Shown one piece after another: positions 10,413 through 18,724 of a stretch of 33,393 nt of DNA (its first letter is position 1; each line of letters starts with the position of its first letter). Position numbers and translations under genes: made by a program. The notes below the pieces were generated by a model. The model was not told the origin of the DNA and made no database searches. It was given only the letters and a program-made list of their open reading frames with translations. Origin of the DNA: CAZEFK01 sp964511405 (GTDB lineage Bacteria > Pseudomonadota > Alphaproteobacteria > Elsterales > Elsteraceae); contig CAZEFK010000064.1 in NCBI GenBank assembly GCA_964511405.1, forward strand, positions 1 to 33,393. The letters are read 5' to 3'.

Positions 10413-11516
10413 CTACTTCACGTTGGCGCCGACGACCGCGTCCCACTGCTTGGTGATGACGGCCTTGGCCGCGTCCTGCTGGTCGAGGGTCGGGAACACG
10501 GCCGTGTCATACGCCGCCGCCGGGGGCAGCTTGGCCATCATGTCGGCCGGGACCTTGCCGGACTTCGCCAGGTCCTGGAACCGGATCGGGTGGCAATAGC
10601 CCTTCAGCCAGCCGAGTTGCCCAGCGTCGGAGTAGAGGTGCTCCATCCACAGCTTGGCGGCGCTGGGATGCGGCGCGAACGCGCTGATCGCCTGGACATA
10701 GACGCCGGCGACGACGCCGGTCTTGGGCACCACGACCTCGACCTTCGGGTTGCCCTTCAGCGTGTCGCGATCGGCGAGCGCGTTGTAGTCCCAGCGCACG
10801 ATGACGGGCGTGGCGCCCTGTGCCAGCGAGGCGACCTTGCCGATCACCGGCACGAAGTTGACGGCCTTGTTGAGATCGGCGAAGAACTTCAGCCCCACGT
10901 CGCCGGCCTTGGCGGCGTCGCCGCCAGCCACCGACAGGCCAGCCGCATAGACGGCCTGGATCGCCTGGTTCGACGCGCGCGGGTCGCCGGCCAGCGCGAC
11001 GGCGTTCTTCAGGTCCGGCTTCATCAGGTCGGCCCAATCGGCGGGCGACTGCTTGACGATGTCGGCGTTCACCTCGAACGACAGCACGCCGTAATAGTCA
11101 CCGTACCAGTAGCCCTCGCCATCCTTGGCGCTATCGGGGATGGAGCTCCAGGTCGCGACCTTGTACGGCTGCAGCAGGCCATCCTTCTTGGCCGACGGAC
11201 CGAAGGACAGGCCGACGTCGATCACGTCGGGCGCCTGCGGTCCCTTGTTCCCCTTGTTGGCCTTGATCGCCTCGACCTCGTCGCCCGAGCCGGCATCGGG
11301 ATTGAGCTCGTTGACCTTGAGGCCGTACTTCGCCTTGAAGGCGTCGATCACCTCACCGTAGCCGCACCAGTCGCGCGGCAGCGCGATCACGGTCAGCTCG
11401 CCCTCGGCCTTGGCGTCGGCGACCAGCTTGTCCATGCCCTGGGCGGCGGCGACGCCGGTCGACGCCGCGATCGCCAGTGCCGAAACGGCCAAGATGCGTG
11501 CGGAGGATGCGGTCAT
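10413..11516 (-). CDS. ABC importer periplasmic substrate-binding protein
   Basis: A 367-aa periplasmic solute-binding protein. The signal peptide is residues 1 to about 25, ending VAAAQG. The mature protein starts with a type-2 binding fold (DKLVADAKAEGELTVIALP) and has the conserved stretch VIDVGLSFGPSAK. The family (spermidine/putrescine, ferric iron and 2-aminoethylphosphonate binders) is clear but the ligand is not. The ATG at 11516 was chosen because GGGAGA lies 5 nt upstream and because it gives a clean signal peptide; a TTG at 11534 would overlap that site. It is first in a four-gene operon and divergent from a second importer operon. Confidence 0.93.
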   Translation of the reverse strand: MTASSARILAVSALAIAASTGVAAAQGMDKLVADAKAEGELTVIALPRDWCGYGEVIDAFKAKYGLKVNELNPDAGSGDEVEAIKANKGNKGPQAPDVIDVGLSFGPSAKKDGLLQPYKVATWSSIPDSAKDGEGYWYGDYYGVLSFEVNADIVKQSPADWADLMKPDLKNAVALAGDPRASNQAIQAVYAAGLSVAGGDAAKAGDVGLKFFADLNKAVNFVPVIGKVASLAQGATPVIVRWDYNALADRDTLKGNPKVEVVVPKTGVVAGVYVQAISAFAPHPSAAKLWMEHLYSDAGQLGWLKGYCHPIRFQDLAKSGKVPADMMAKLPPAAAYDTAVFPTLDQQDAAKAVITKQWDAVVGANVK

Positions 11517-11570
11517 TGGGGTCTCCCGATGCAAAGCCGATGGATTTATGCCGGCAGGTTACTAACGGCG

Positions 11571-11642
11571 TTTTGTTACAGTTTTGGATGATCGCCGCCG
11601 CCGCGCAAGCCCCGATCCCGTTCCCGCGATTTTGCTACAAAA
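11571..11642. promoter_or_regulatory. Repeated TTTTGYTACA sites in divergent importer promoter region
   Basis: The 198-bp gap between two divergent importer operons has TTTTGTTACA at 11571-11580 and TTTTGCTACA at 11630-11639. The second is part of the perfect interrupted palindrome TTTTG-CTA-CAAAA (11630-11642). The spacing of 59 bp and this AT-rich sequence in a GC-rich genome suggest a regulator binding twice. The regulator is unknown. Confidence 0.4.
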
Positions 11643-11714
11643 CCGTCATGCTCCTCTGTTAGGTCTCGCAGAGCATGGCCGGGCCCGGACGGGCCCCCTC
11701 TCGACGGAGCCTCC

Positions 11715-12815
11715 TTGTCGGACATCGTCGTCACCGGACTGACCAAGGACTGGCAGGCCTCCCGCGCGGTCGACGGAGTCACGTTCCGGGCAGCGCCGGG
11801 CAGCCTGGTGGTGCTGCTGGGCCCATCGGGCTGCGGCAAGTCGACGACCTTGCGGCTGATCGCCGGGCTCGACCGGCCGACAGCCGGGCACATCGCGATC
11901 GGCGGCCGGGACGTGACCGCCCTGCCGCCGGCCGAGCGCCGGATTGCGATGGTGTTCCAGAACTATGCGCTGTTTCCGCACCTGTCGGTGCGCGACAATA
12001 TCCTGTTCGGGCTGTCGGTGCGCCGCGTGCCGGCCGCGATCCAGCGCGAGCGGCTGGCGCGCGCGGTGGCGCTGCTGGGGCTGGGACAGCTCCTCGACCG
12101 CCGTCCCGCGCAGCTGTCCGGCGGGCAGCAGCAGCGGGTCGCGCTGGGCCGGGCACTGGTCGCCGAAGCGCCCGTCTGCCTGATGGACGAGCCCCTGTCG
12201 AACCTCGACGCTCAGTTGCGCCAGGACATGCGCCGGGAGATCCGGGCGCTCCAGCAGCGGCTGGGCATGACCTTGGTCTATGTCACGCACGACCAGACCG
12301 AAGCCATGACCATGGCCGATCAGGTGATCCTGATGAACCGCGGGCGGATCGAGCAGGACGCCGCGCCCGCCGACCTCTATGCGCGCCCGGCCTCGATTTT
12401 CGCCGCGCGGTTTATCGGCACGCCGCCCATGAACGTTGTCGCGCTCGACGACGGACCGGGCGGCGGCGTCATCCATGGCAGCGCCGGTCCCGCCGTGCTG
12501 CGCGGTGGCGGTGCCGGCCTGGCGCTGGGCATACGGCCGGAAGCGCTGCACCTGGTCGAAGCCGGCGGCGTTCCGGCGGTCGTCGAATCGGTCGAGTTCC
12601 TCGGGGCTGATACGCTGCTGTTCTGCCGGGCCGGCAGCCAGCCGCTGGCCGCGCGGCGGCCCGGCCGTGTCGATCTCGGCACCGGCCGTCCGGTCCGCCT
12701 GGCATGGGATCCGGCGGACGTCACGCTGTTCGAAACCCCCGGCGGCGGCCGCCGTGACGACCTGGCCGAGCGCTGCAGCGCCCCCGGCGATACCATCCCC
12801 GCAGCCCTTCCCTGA
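11715..12815 (+). CDS. ABC sugar/glycerol-phosphate importer ATPase, UgpC/MalK type
   Basis: A 366-aa ATPase. Walker A GPSGCGKS is at 36-43, Q82 forms the Q-loop, LSGGQQQ is at 134-140, Walker B CLMDEP at 155-160 and the switch histidine H192. The C-terminal part is an OB-fold/TOBE region typical of MalK/UgpC. The only plausible start is TTG at 11715, preceded by ACGGAG; the next in-frame ATG lies inside the ATPase core. It is the first gene of a four-gene importer operon, whereas in the E. coli ugp operon the ATPase gene follows the binding-protein and permease genes. The last 30 residues or so are poorly conserved. Confidence 0.93.
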   Translation: MSDIVVTGLTKDWQASRAVDGVTFRAAPGSLVVLLGPSGCGKSTTLRLIAGLDRPTAGHIAIGGRDVTALPPAERRIAMVFQNYALFPHLSVRDNILFGLSVRRVPAAIQRERLARAVALLGLGQLLDRRPAQLSGGQQQRVALGRALVAEAPVCLMDEPLSNLDAQLRQDMRREIRALQQRLGMTLVYVTHDQTEAMTMADQVILMNRGRIEQDAAPADLYARPASIFAARFIGTPPMNVVALDDGPGGGVIHGSAGPAVLRGGGAGLALGIRPEALHLVEAGGVPAVVESVEFLGADTLLFCRAGSQPLAARRPGRVDLGTGRPVRLAWDPADVTLFETPGGGRRDDLAERCSAPGDTIPAALP

Positions 12816-12830
12816 CGAGAGAGCGAATCC

Positions 12831-14108
12831 ATGGTCCGTCCGATCGCCCTGGCCGCCGCAGCGGCCCTGCTCCTGACCGGCGCCGCCGAGGCAGCGCCCG
12901 TGGAGGTCAGCTTCTACTACCCCGTCGCGGTCGGTGGCCCGATCGCCAAGATCATCGAGGGCTATGCCACCGACTTCGAGAAGGCCAATCCCGACATCCA
13001 CATCAAGCCGATCTATACCGGCTCCTACCAGGACACGATCGCCAAGGCCCTGACCGCGGCCAAGAGCGGGGAGCCGCCGCAGATGGCGGTGCTGCTCTCG
13101 ACCGACATGTACACGCTGATTGACCAGGACGTCGTGGTGCCGTGGGACGAGGTCGCGGGGCCCCAAGGCGCCACCTGGATCAAGGCGTTCTATCCCGGCT
13201 TCATGGCCAACAGCCAAACCGGCGGCAAGACCTGGGGCATCCCGTTCCAGCGTTCGACGATCGTCCAGTACTGGAACAAGGAGGCGTTCAAGGACGCTGG
13301 CCTTGACCCCGACAAGCCGCCCGCGACCTGGGAGGAGCTGGTGGCGGTCGCGCAGAAGCTGACCAAGCGGGACGCCTCCGGCAAGACCACGCAATGGGGG
13401 CTGCAGATCCCGACCTCGGGCTTTCCCTACTGGCTGTTCCAGGCACTCGCCACCGAGAACGGCGCGCTCCTCATGAACGAGGCCGGAACCGAGGTCTATT
13501 ACAACAAGCCGGCCGTCGTCGACGCCGCGCAGTTCCTGGTCGACCTCGGCACCAAGGACAAGGTGATGCCGCCGGGGATCACCGAGTGGGGGACCACCCC
13601 CAACGACTTCTTCGAGCGCAAGATCGCCATGATGTGGACGACCACCGGCAACCTGACGAACGTCCGCAACAATGCGAAGTTCGCCTTCGGTGTCGCGCCC
13701 CTGCCCCGCCACCAGCGCGGCGGCTCGCCGACCGGCGGCGGCAATCTCTACGTCTTCAAGAAGGCGACGCCGGAGCAGCGGACGGCCGCGCTCAAGTTCG
13801 CCGAGTATCTCACGACGCCGGAGCTCGCGGCCGACTGGGGCATCAAGACGGGTTATGTCGCGGTCCGGCCCGACGCTTGGGATACCCCGGCGATGAAGGC
13901 CTATGTCGCGGCGTTTCCGGCCGCCGCCGTCGCCCGCGACCAGTTGCCGGACGCCGTGGCCGAACTGTCGACCCACGACAACCAGCGGGTCGCCGAGGCC
14001 CTCAACACCGCCCTGCAGGCCGCGCTGACCGGCGCCAAGACGCCGGCTGCGGCCCTGGCCGACGCCCAGAAGGAAGCCGACCGCATCCTGCGGCCGTACA
14101 AGCACTAA
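12831..14108 (+). CDS. ABC importer substrate-binding protein, UgpB-like
   Basis: A 425-aa periplasmic binding protein of the solute-binding family 1. The signal peptide is about residues 1-21, ending GAAEA. The mature protein opens with VEVSFYYPVAVGG, contains WGIPFQRSTIVQYWNK (about 138-153) and ends with an alanine-rich amphipathic tail, all like glycerol-3-phosphate binder UgpB and related sugar binders. The ligand could be a glycerophosphodiester or a sugar or sugar acid; an SMP-30 lactonase gene at the end of the operon favours a sugar acid or lactone. The ATG at 12831 lies 15 nt after the ATPase stop. Confidence 0.92.
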   Translation: MVRPIALAAAAALLLTGAAEAAPVEVSFYYPVAVGGPIAKIIEGYATDFEKANPDIHIKPIYTGSYQDTIAKALTAAKSGEPPQMAVLLSTDMYTLIDQDVVVPWDEVAGPQGATWIKAFYPGFMANSQTGGKTWGIPFQRSTIVQYWNKEAFKDAGLDPDKPPATWEELVAVAQKLTKRDASGKTTQWGLQIPTSGFPYWLFQALATENGALLMNEAGTEVYYNKPAVVDAAQFLVDLGTKDKVMPPGITEWGTTPNDFFERKIAMMWTTTGNLTNVRNNAKFAFGVAPLPRHQRGGSPTGGGNLYVFKKATPEQRTAALKFAEYLTTPELAADWGIKTGYVAVRPDAWDTPAMKAYVAAFPAAAVARDQLPDAVAELSTHDNQRVAEALNTALQAALTGAKTPAAALADAQKEADRILRPYKH

Positions 14109-14135
14109 CCGCGTGGCCGCACGGCGGGAGCGCCC

Positions 14136-15011
14136 GTGACCAGCACCCGCGCCTGGCTCCAGGGCTGGCTGCTCATGCTGCCGGCCCTGGTTCTGCTGCT
14201 GGCCTTCACGCACTACCCGGCCATCGCGACGATTGTCGACAGCTTCTATTCCACGCCGAAAGGCGCCCGGCCCGCCGTCTTCATCGGTCTCGACCAGTAC
14301 CGCGACATGGTCGACGATCCCGTGTTCTGGCAGGCCGTGCGCAACAACCTGTGGTTCGCGCTCGGCACCATCCCAACCTCGATCGCGCTGGCGCTGGGCA
14401 TGGCGCTGATCGTCGACCGCCGCTTCGCCGGCCGCGGGTTGGTGCGGCTGGCCTTTTTCACGCCGACGGTGCTGCCGCTGATCGCGGTCGCCAACATCTG
14501 GCTGTTCTTCTACACCCCCGGCTACGGCCTGTTCGACCAGGTGCTCGGCTTGTTCGGCCTCGGCGATCACAACTGGCTGGGCTCGCCGGCCACCGCCCTG
14601 CCCTGCCTCATGGTCGTGACCGTGTGGAAGGAAGCCGGGTTCTTCATGATCTTCTACCTGGCCGCCCTCCAGGGCATCTCGCCCACGCTCAAGGATGCGG
14701 CAGCGCTGGAGGGCGCGTCCGCCCGCCAGGCGTTCTGGCGCGTCACCTTTCCCTTGCTGATGCCGACAACCCTGTTCGTGGCCGTCAACGCGGTGATCAA
14801 CGCGTTCCGGGTCATCGACCAAGTCGTGGCCATGACCCGCGGCGGCCCCGACAACGCCACGGCGCTGATCCTGTTCTACATCTACCGGGTCGGCTTCAGC
14901 TACTGGGACTCGGGCTATGCGGCCGCCCTCACGGTGGTGCTGCTGGCGGCGCTGGCGCTGACGGCGCTGGTGCAGTTCGGGGTGATCGAGCGACGGGTGC
15001 ACTACCGATGA
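14136..15011 (+). CDS. ABC sugar-type importer permease, UgpA-like
   Basis: A 291-aa inner-membrane permease with six predicted segments, the first being LLMLPALVLLLAFTHYPAI. The EAA loop is DAAALEGASARQAFWRVTFPLL at about residues 188-209. The start is GTG at 14136 with GGCGGGAG upstream. Its stop overlaps the ATG of the next permease (ATGA at 15008-15011), so translation is coupled and the two should be made in equal amounts. Confidence 0.94.
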   Translation: MTSTRAWLQGWLLMLPALVLLLAFTHYPAIATIVDSFYSTPKGARPAVFIGLDQYRDMVDDPVFWQAVRNNLWFALGTIPTSIALALGMALIVDRRFAGRGLVRLAFFTPTVLPLIAVANIWLFFYTPGYGLFDQVLGLFGLGDHNWLGSPATALPCLMVVTVWKEAGFFMIFYLAALQGISPTLKDAAALEGASARQAFWRVTFPLLMPTTLFVAVNAVINAFRVIDQVVAMTRGGPDNATALILFYIYRVGFSYWDSGYAAALTVVLLAALALTALVQFGVIERRVHYR

Positions 15012-15805
15012 CGCGGCCCGCCGCGATCGGCGCCTGGTTGCTGGCCGCCCTGTGGATCCTGCCGCTCGCCTATGCGGCGTGGACCGCTTTCCATCCCGCG
15101 GCGTATGCGGCCCATTTCTCGCCGCTGGCGCCGCTCACGCTCGACAATTTCCGGCGGGCCTGGGCCGCAGCGCCCTTCGGCCGCTATTTCCTGAATACCG
15201 TCCTGCTGGTCGCCATGATCCTGGCCGGCCAACTTGTCCTGTGCACCATGGCCGCCTACGCCCTGGTGCGTTTCCGCCTGCCGGGCGGGGGACTGCTGTT
15301 CGCCCTGGTGCTGGTCCAGCTGATGGTCATGCCCGACGTCCTGATCGTCGAGAATTACCGCACCCTCGACCGGCTCGGGATGATCGACAGCCTCCTCGGC
15401 ATCGGCCTGCCCTACATGGCCTCGGCATTCGGCATCTTCCTGCTGCGCCAGACCTTCAAGAGCGTGCCGCAGGAGCTCGACGACGCGGCGCGCATCGAGG
15501 GCGCGGGGCCGCTGCAGGTCCTCTGGCGGGTCTATGTGCCGCTGGCGCGGCCGATCTATGTCGCCTATGCCCTGGTCTCGATCAGCTTCCACTGGAACAA
15601 CTTCCTGTGGCCGCTGATCGTCACCAACTCGGTCGAAACCCGTCCGCTGACCGTCGGCCTGCAGGTCTTCGCCTCGGTCGACCAGGGGGTCGACTGGTCG
15701 ATCATCACCGCCGCCACCCTGATGACCACCGCGCCGCTGCTGCTGGCCTTCCTGCTGTTTCAGCGCCAGTTCGTGCAGAGCTTCATGCGCGCCGGCATCA
15801 AGTAG
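15008..15805 (+). CDS. ABC sugar-type importer permease, UgpE-like
   Basis: A 265-aa inner-membrane permease of the MalG/UgpE group. The EAA loop is DDAARIEGAGPLQVLWRVYVPL at about residues 157-178. It overlaps the upstream permease by 4 bp. Its last 8 bp overlap the convergent SMP-30 gene, so no intrinsic terminator can sit between them. Confidence 0.94.
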   Translation: MTRPAAIGAWLLAALWILPLAYAAWTAFHPAAYAAHFSPLAPLTLDNFRRAWAAAPFGRYFLNTVLLVAMILAGQLVLCTMAAYALVRFRLPGGGLLFALVLVQLMVMPDVLIVENYRTLDRLGMIDSLLGIGLPYMASAFGIFLLRQTFKSVPQELDDAARIEGAGPLQVLWRVYVPLARPIYVAYALVSISFHWNNFLWPLIVTNSVETRPLTVGLQVFASVDQGVDWSIITAATLMTTAPLLLAFLLFQRQFVQSFMRAGIK

Positions 15806-16733
15806 CGCCCCGCGTGTTGACATAGAGCGCGTACAGCGACTGGCTGGATGCCATAAACAGCCGGTTGCGCTTCAGGCCGCCGAAGCACAGGTTGGCGCAG
15901 CGCTCGGGCAGGACGATCCGGCCGATCGGCATGCCCTGCGGATCGAACACCATGACGCCGTCCAGCTCGGGGCTACCCATGCCCCATCCGCACCAGAGAT
16001 TGCCGTCCTCGTCGCAGCGGAAGCCGTCCGGGGTGCCCGGGCCGGCATTGATCAGGACCCGCCGGTTGGCCAGCCGGCGCCCCTCGTCGACCACGTCATA
16101 GGCCAGGATGTTGCGCGGGGTGGCGCGGCTCTCGACGACATAGAGCACGGATTCGTCGGGCGAGAACGCCAGTCCGTTGGGGCCGGCGATGTCGTCCGCC
16201 ATGACCGACGCCCGGCCCGTTGCGGGATCCAGGCGGTAGAGGTTGGCCGGCAGCTCCTGCTCGGCACGGCCGCCCTCATAGTCCGACAGGATGCCGAAGG
16301 GCGGATCGGTGAACCAGATCGTGTCGTCCGACTTCACGACCACGTCGTTGGGCGAATTCAGCCGCTTGCCCTCGAATCCGTCGATCAGGACGGTGACGCC
16401 GCCGTCGTATTCGGTGCGGGTGACCCGACGTCCGCCATGCTCACAAGTGACCAGCCGGCCCTGGCGGTCCCGGGTGTTCCCGTTGGCAAACTGCGACGGC
16501 TTCCGGTAGGTGCTGACCGCACCGGTCTCCTCGTCCCAGCGCAGGATCCGATTGTTCGGGATGTCGCTCCACAGAAGGCAGCGGGCGTCGCCGAACCAGA
16601 CCGGTCCCTCGGCCCAGCGGCAGCCGATTGCCAGGCGCTCGACGGCGGCCAAGGCCAGCCGGTATTTCTGGAATGCCGGTGCCAGGATCCGGACCGCCGG
16701 ATCCGGATAGAATTCCGTCGGGTGCCACGTCAT
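15798..16733 (-). CDS. SMP-30/gluconolactonase family lactonase
   Basis: A 311-aa six-bladed beta-propeller. Family motifs are AEGPVW (metal-binding Glu), LNSPNDVVV (Asn), and FSPDESVLYVVES with a downstream GTPDGFRCDEDGNLW carrying the catalytic Asp. SMP-30 enzymes hydrolyse sugar lactones such as gluconolactone with a divalent metal. No signal peptide is visible, so it is likely cytoplasmic. The ATG at 16733 was chosen because the upstream in-frame stretch has no protein-like character and GAGGC lies 5 nt before it. It converges on the Ugp-like importer, which suggests that the imported solute is converted to, or is, a lactone; this is inference. Confidence 0.93.
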   Translation of the reverse strand: MTWHPTEFYPDPAVRILAPAFQKYRLALAAVERLAIGCRWAEGPVWFGDARCLLWSDIPNNRILRWDEETGAVSTYRKPSQFANGNTRDRQGRLVTCEHGGRRVTRTEYDGGVTVLIDGFEGKRLNSPNDVVVKSDDTIWFTDPPFGILSDYEGGRAEQELPANLYRLDPATGRASVMADDIAGPNGLAFSPDESVLYVVESRATPRNILAYDVVDEGRRLANRRVLINAGPGTPDGFRCDEDGNLWCGWGMGSPELDGVMVFDPQGMPIGRIVLPERCANLCFGGLKRNRLFMASSQSLYALYVNTRGAT

Positions 16734-16737
16734 CGAT

Positions 16738-16769
16738 GCCTCACGAGGGCCACAAGCGGGCCTTGAGGC
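16738..16769 (-). promoter_or_regulatory. Hairpin covering the ribosome-binding site of the SMP-30 gene
   Basis: On the minus strand GCCTCA-AGGCCC, a GCTTGT loop, GGCCCT, CG and TGAGGC form a stem with 6 outer pairs and 5 of 6 inner pairs. The 3' arm contains the GAGG ribosome-binding sequence of the SMP-30 gene, 5 nt before its ATG. The element could hide the binding site in RNA. As DNA it is also a good palindromic operator in the 66-bp divergent promoter shared with the amine oxidase gene. Confidence 0.45.
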
Positions 16770-16799
16770 TAGATCACATCGAAGTGTGGGAGCAAAGGA

Positions 16800-18038
16800 A
16801 TGACAATGCCGGACGACGTCGAGGTTGCGGTGATCGGCGCCGGCGCCGCCGGCATCGCCGCGGCCCGGCGCCTGACCGGCCTCGGCCGCGGCGTGGTGGT
16901 CCTGGAAGCGCGCGACCGGGTCGGCGGCCGGGCATCGACGGTGCCGACCGCCCTTGGCAAACCGGTCGACCTCGGCTGCGAATGGCTGCATTCAGCCGAC
17001 CGCAACAGCTGGACGGAGCTGGCCCGCAGCGCCGGCTTCGCCCTGGACGAGCGACTGCCGGACTGGGGCACGCGGCTCGACCGGACTGGCCTCGCCGCCG
17101 TCGAGCGCGACGGCTGGGTCCGGGCCCGCGCCGCCTACCAAGCCGCCCTGGCGGAGGCCGCCCACGGCCCGGATCGTCCCGCGCTGTCGCTGCTGGCCCC
17201 CGACGACCGGTGGGTCCCGATGATGGATGCGATCAGCACCTGGGCGAACGGCGTCCCCCTGGCCCGGCTCTCGATCCATGACCAGGACCGCTACGACGAC
17301 AGCGGCATCAATTGGCGGGTGCTGGCGGGCTATGGCCGGCTGGTCGCCCACTACGCCCAGGGTCTGCCGATCGCCCTATCGACCCCGGTCCGGCGGATCG
17401 ACCATCGCGGCCGGCGGCTCCGGATCGAGACCGACCGCGGCCCCGTCGTCGCCGATGCCGTGATCCTGACCCTGCCGAGCTCGCTGCTGGCCGCCGACAC
17501 GGTGGCGTTCGTCCCGCCCCTCCCGGAGAAGCAGCAAGCAGCGTCAGGCGTGCCGCTGGGACTCGCCAACAAGCTGTTCCTGGCGCTGGAGGGTCAGCTC
17601 GACATGCCCGACGCCAGCCATGTTCTGGGCGCGACCGACCGGGTCCGCACCGGCAACTATGAGATCCGGCCGCATGGGTGGCCGATGGTGTCGGCCTATT
17701 TCGGGGGCGATCTGGCACGGGACCTGGAGCAGGGAGGACTGCAAGCGGCAGCCGGATTCGCCGTCGACGAACTCGCCGGCGTGTTCGGCAGCGGCATCCG
17801 CGCCCGACTGCGGCCGCTGGCGGCCTCGGCCTGGGCCACCGATCGGTGGGCGCGCGGATCCTACTCGGCCGCCCTGCCGGGTCGCGCCGAGGATCGCGCC
17901 CGTCTGGCGGCACCGGTGGACGACCGCATCTTCTTCGCCGGCGAGGCCACCGCGCCGTGGTCGTTCTCGACCGCCCACGGCGCCCATGACAGTGGCGTCA
18001 CCGCCGCCGAGGCCGCGCATCGGGCGCTCGGGCACTGA
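16800..18038 (+). CDS. Flavin-containing amine oxidase (FAD)
   Basis: A 412-aa FAD enzyme of the monoamine/polyamine oxidase family. The N-terminal dinucleotide-binding motif is VIGAGAAGIAAA (GxGxxG at 13-18), followed by LEARDRVGGRA, which binds the FAD ribose. The C-terminal FAD motif is FFAGEATAPWSFSTAHGAHDSG. These enzymes oxidise amines, releasing aldehyde, ammonia and hydrogen peroxide. No signal peptide is present, so it is cytoplasmic. ATGs at 16800 and 16806 are both possible; AAAGGA lies close to the first. A polyamine-type importer is encoded elsewhere in the window but not adjacent, so the substrate stays open. Confidence 0.93.
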   Translation: MTMPDDVEVAVIGAGAAGIAAARRLTGLGRGVVVLEARDRVGGRASTVPTALGKPVDLGCEWLHSADRNSWTELARSAGFALDERLPDWGTRLDRTGLAAVERDGWVRARAAYQAALAEAAHGPDRPALSLLAPDDRWVPMMDAISTWANGVPLARLSIHDQDRYDDSGINWRVLAGYGRLVAHYAQGLPIALSTPVRRIDHRGRRLRIETDRGPVVADAVILTLPSSLLAADTVAFVPPLPEKQQAASGVPLGLANKLFLALEGQLDMPDASHVLGATDRVRTGNYEIRPHGWPMVSAYFGGDLARDLEQGGLQAAAGFAVDELAGVFGSGIRARLRPLAASAWATDRWARGSYSAALPGRAEDRARLAAPVDDRIFFAGEATAPWSFSTAHGAHDSGVTAAEAAHRALGH

Positions 18039-18108
18039 CCCGAGAACGGGGGTTGCATTCCTGCCACGCTGTTTCGATGCTGCCGCAGCCCCCACGAGCC
18101 GAGCGCCC

Positions 18109-18720
18109 ATGACCACCTTGCCCTCCGACATCACCCGCGACAGGGCCGGCTTCCTGACTGCCGCTGACCTCGCCGCCGGCATCGGCGCGACATCGCTGGT
18201 TTTTGATCCGGTCTCGACGCTGGTCTCGCGGCGCGCCGTGCTCGGCACCGACAACCGCCTCTACCCGGGCGTGCTGATCGAGTGCGACGCCGATTCCGAG
18301 ATCGTGATCGGAGCGGGCAATCTGTTGCGGCCGGGAACGCAGATGATCGCCTTGGGCGGCGCTCGCATCGAGGTCGGCGACCACAACCAGTTCGGCCCCG
18401 GCTGCACCCTGATCGCGACGGCCCGCCATGCCGACATCCGGGTCGGCAGCGGCGGCCGCTATTGGGGCGGCGTCTGGATCGAAGGCGGCACCGAGCTCGG
18501 CGACGGGAGCCAGGTGCTGGGCGCGGTCGCGGTGCGCGGCAGCCGCCTCGAGGGCGGCGGCACCTATCTGGCACCCGACCCCGACGCTCGCGGCGCGGTG
18601 CTCAAGGGCGCCGGACGCGCCCATTTCCTGGTGCTGCCCACGGGCACGGTCATCGACGGCGCCGGCCGCTTCGACGCCGCGGACATCACGCGCCAGTCCT
18701 TCGTGCACGCCAAAGGTTGA
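18109..18720 (+). CDS. Left-handed beta-helix (hexapeptide-type) protein of unknown function
   Basis: A 203-aa protein whose middle (about residues 45-160) shows the six-residue periodicity of left-handed beta-helices: IVIGAGNLLRPGT, IEVGDHNQFGPGC, IRVGSGGRYWGG, TELGDGSQVLGA. Such folds occur in acyltransferases, sugar-nucleotide acetyltransferases and dynactin p25-like proteins. I see no catalytic histidine motif that would name the reaction. The ATG at 18109 gives the helix a short N-terminal cap; no strong ribosome-binding site is visible. It follows the amine oxidase by 70 bp and may be co-transcribed. It ends 4 nt before the convergent SDR gene. Confidence 0.8.
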   Translation: MTTLPSDITRDRAGFLTAADLAAGIGATSLVFDPVSTLVSRRAVLGTDNRLYPGVLIECDADSEIVIGAGNLLRPGTQMIALGGARIEVGDHNQFGPGCTLIATARHADIRVGSGGRYWGGVWIEGGTELGDGSQVLGAVAVRGSRLEGGGTYLAPDPDARGAVLKGAGRAHFLVLPTGTVIDGAGRFDAADITRQSFVHAKG

Positions 18721-18724
18721 TGCG

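Noticed and set aside
11640..11665. Pho-box-like pair CCGTCAT ... CTGTTAG before the Ugp-like operon
   Set aside because: The half-sites are 6 bp apart rather than 4 and both deviate from CTGTCAT, so the match is too weak to claim phosphate control.
11646..15002. A minus-strand open frame of about 1100 codons opposite the Ugp-like operon
   Set aside because: It is antisense to four conserved importer genes and has a low-complexity Arg/Gly/Asp-rich translation without domains.
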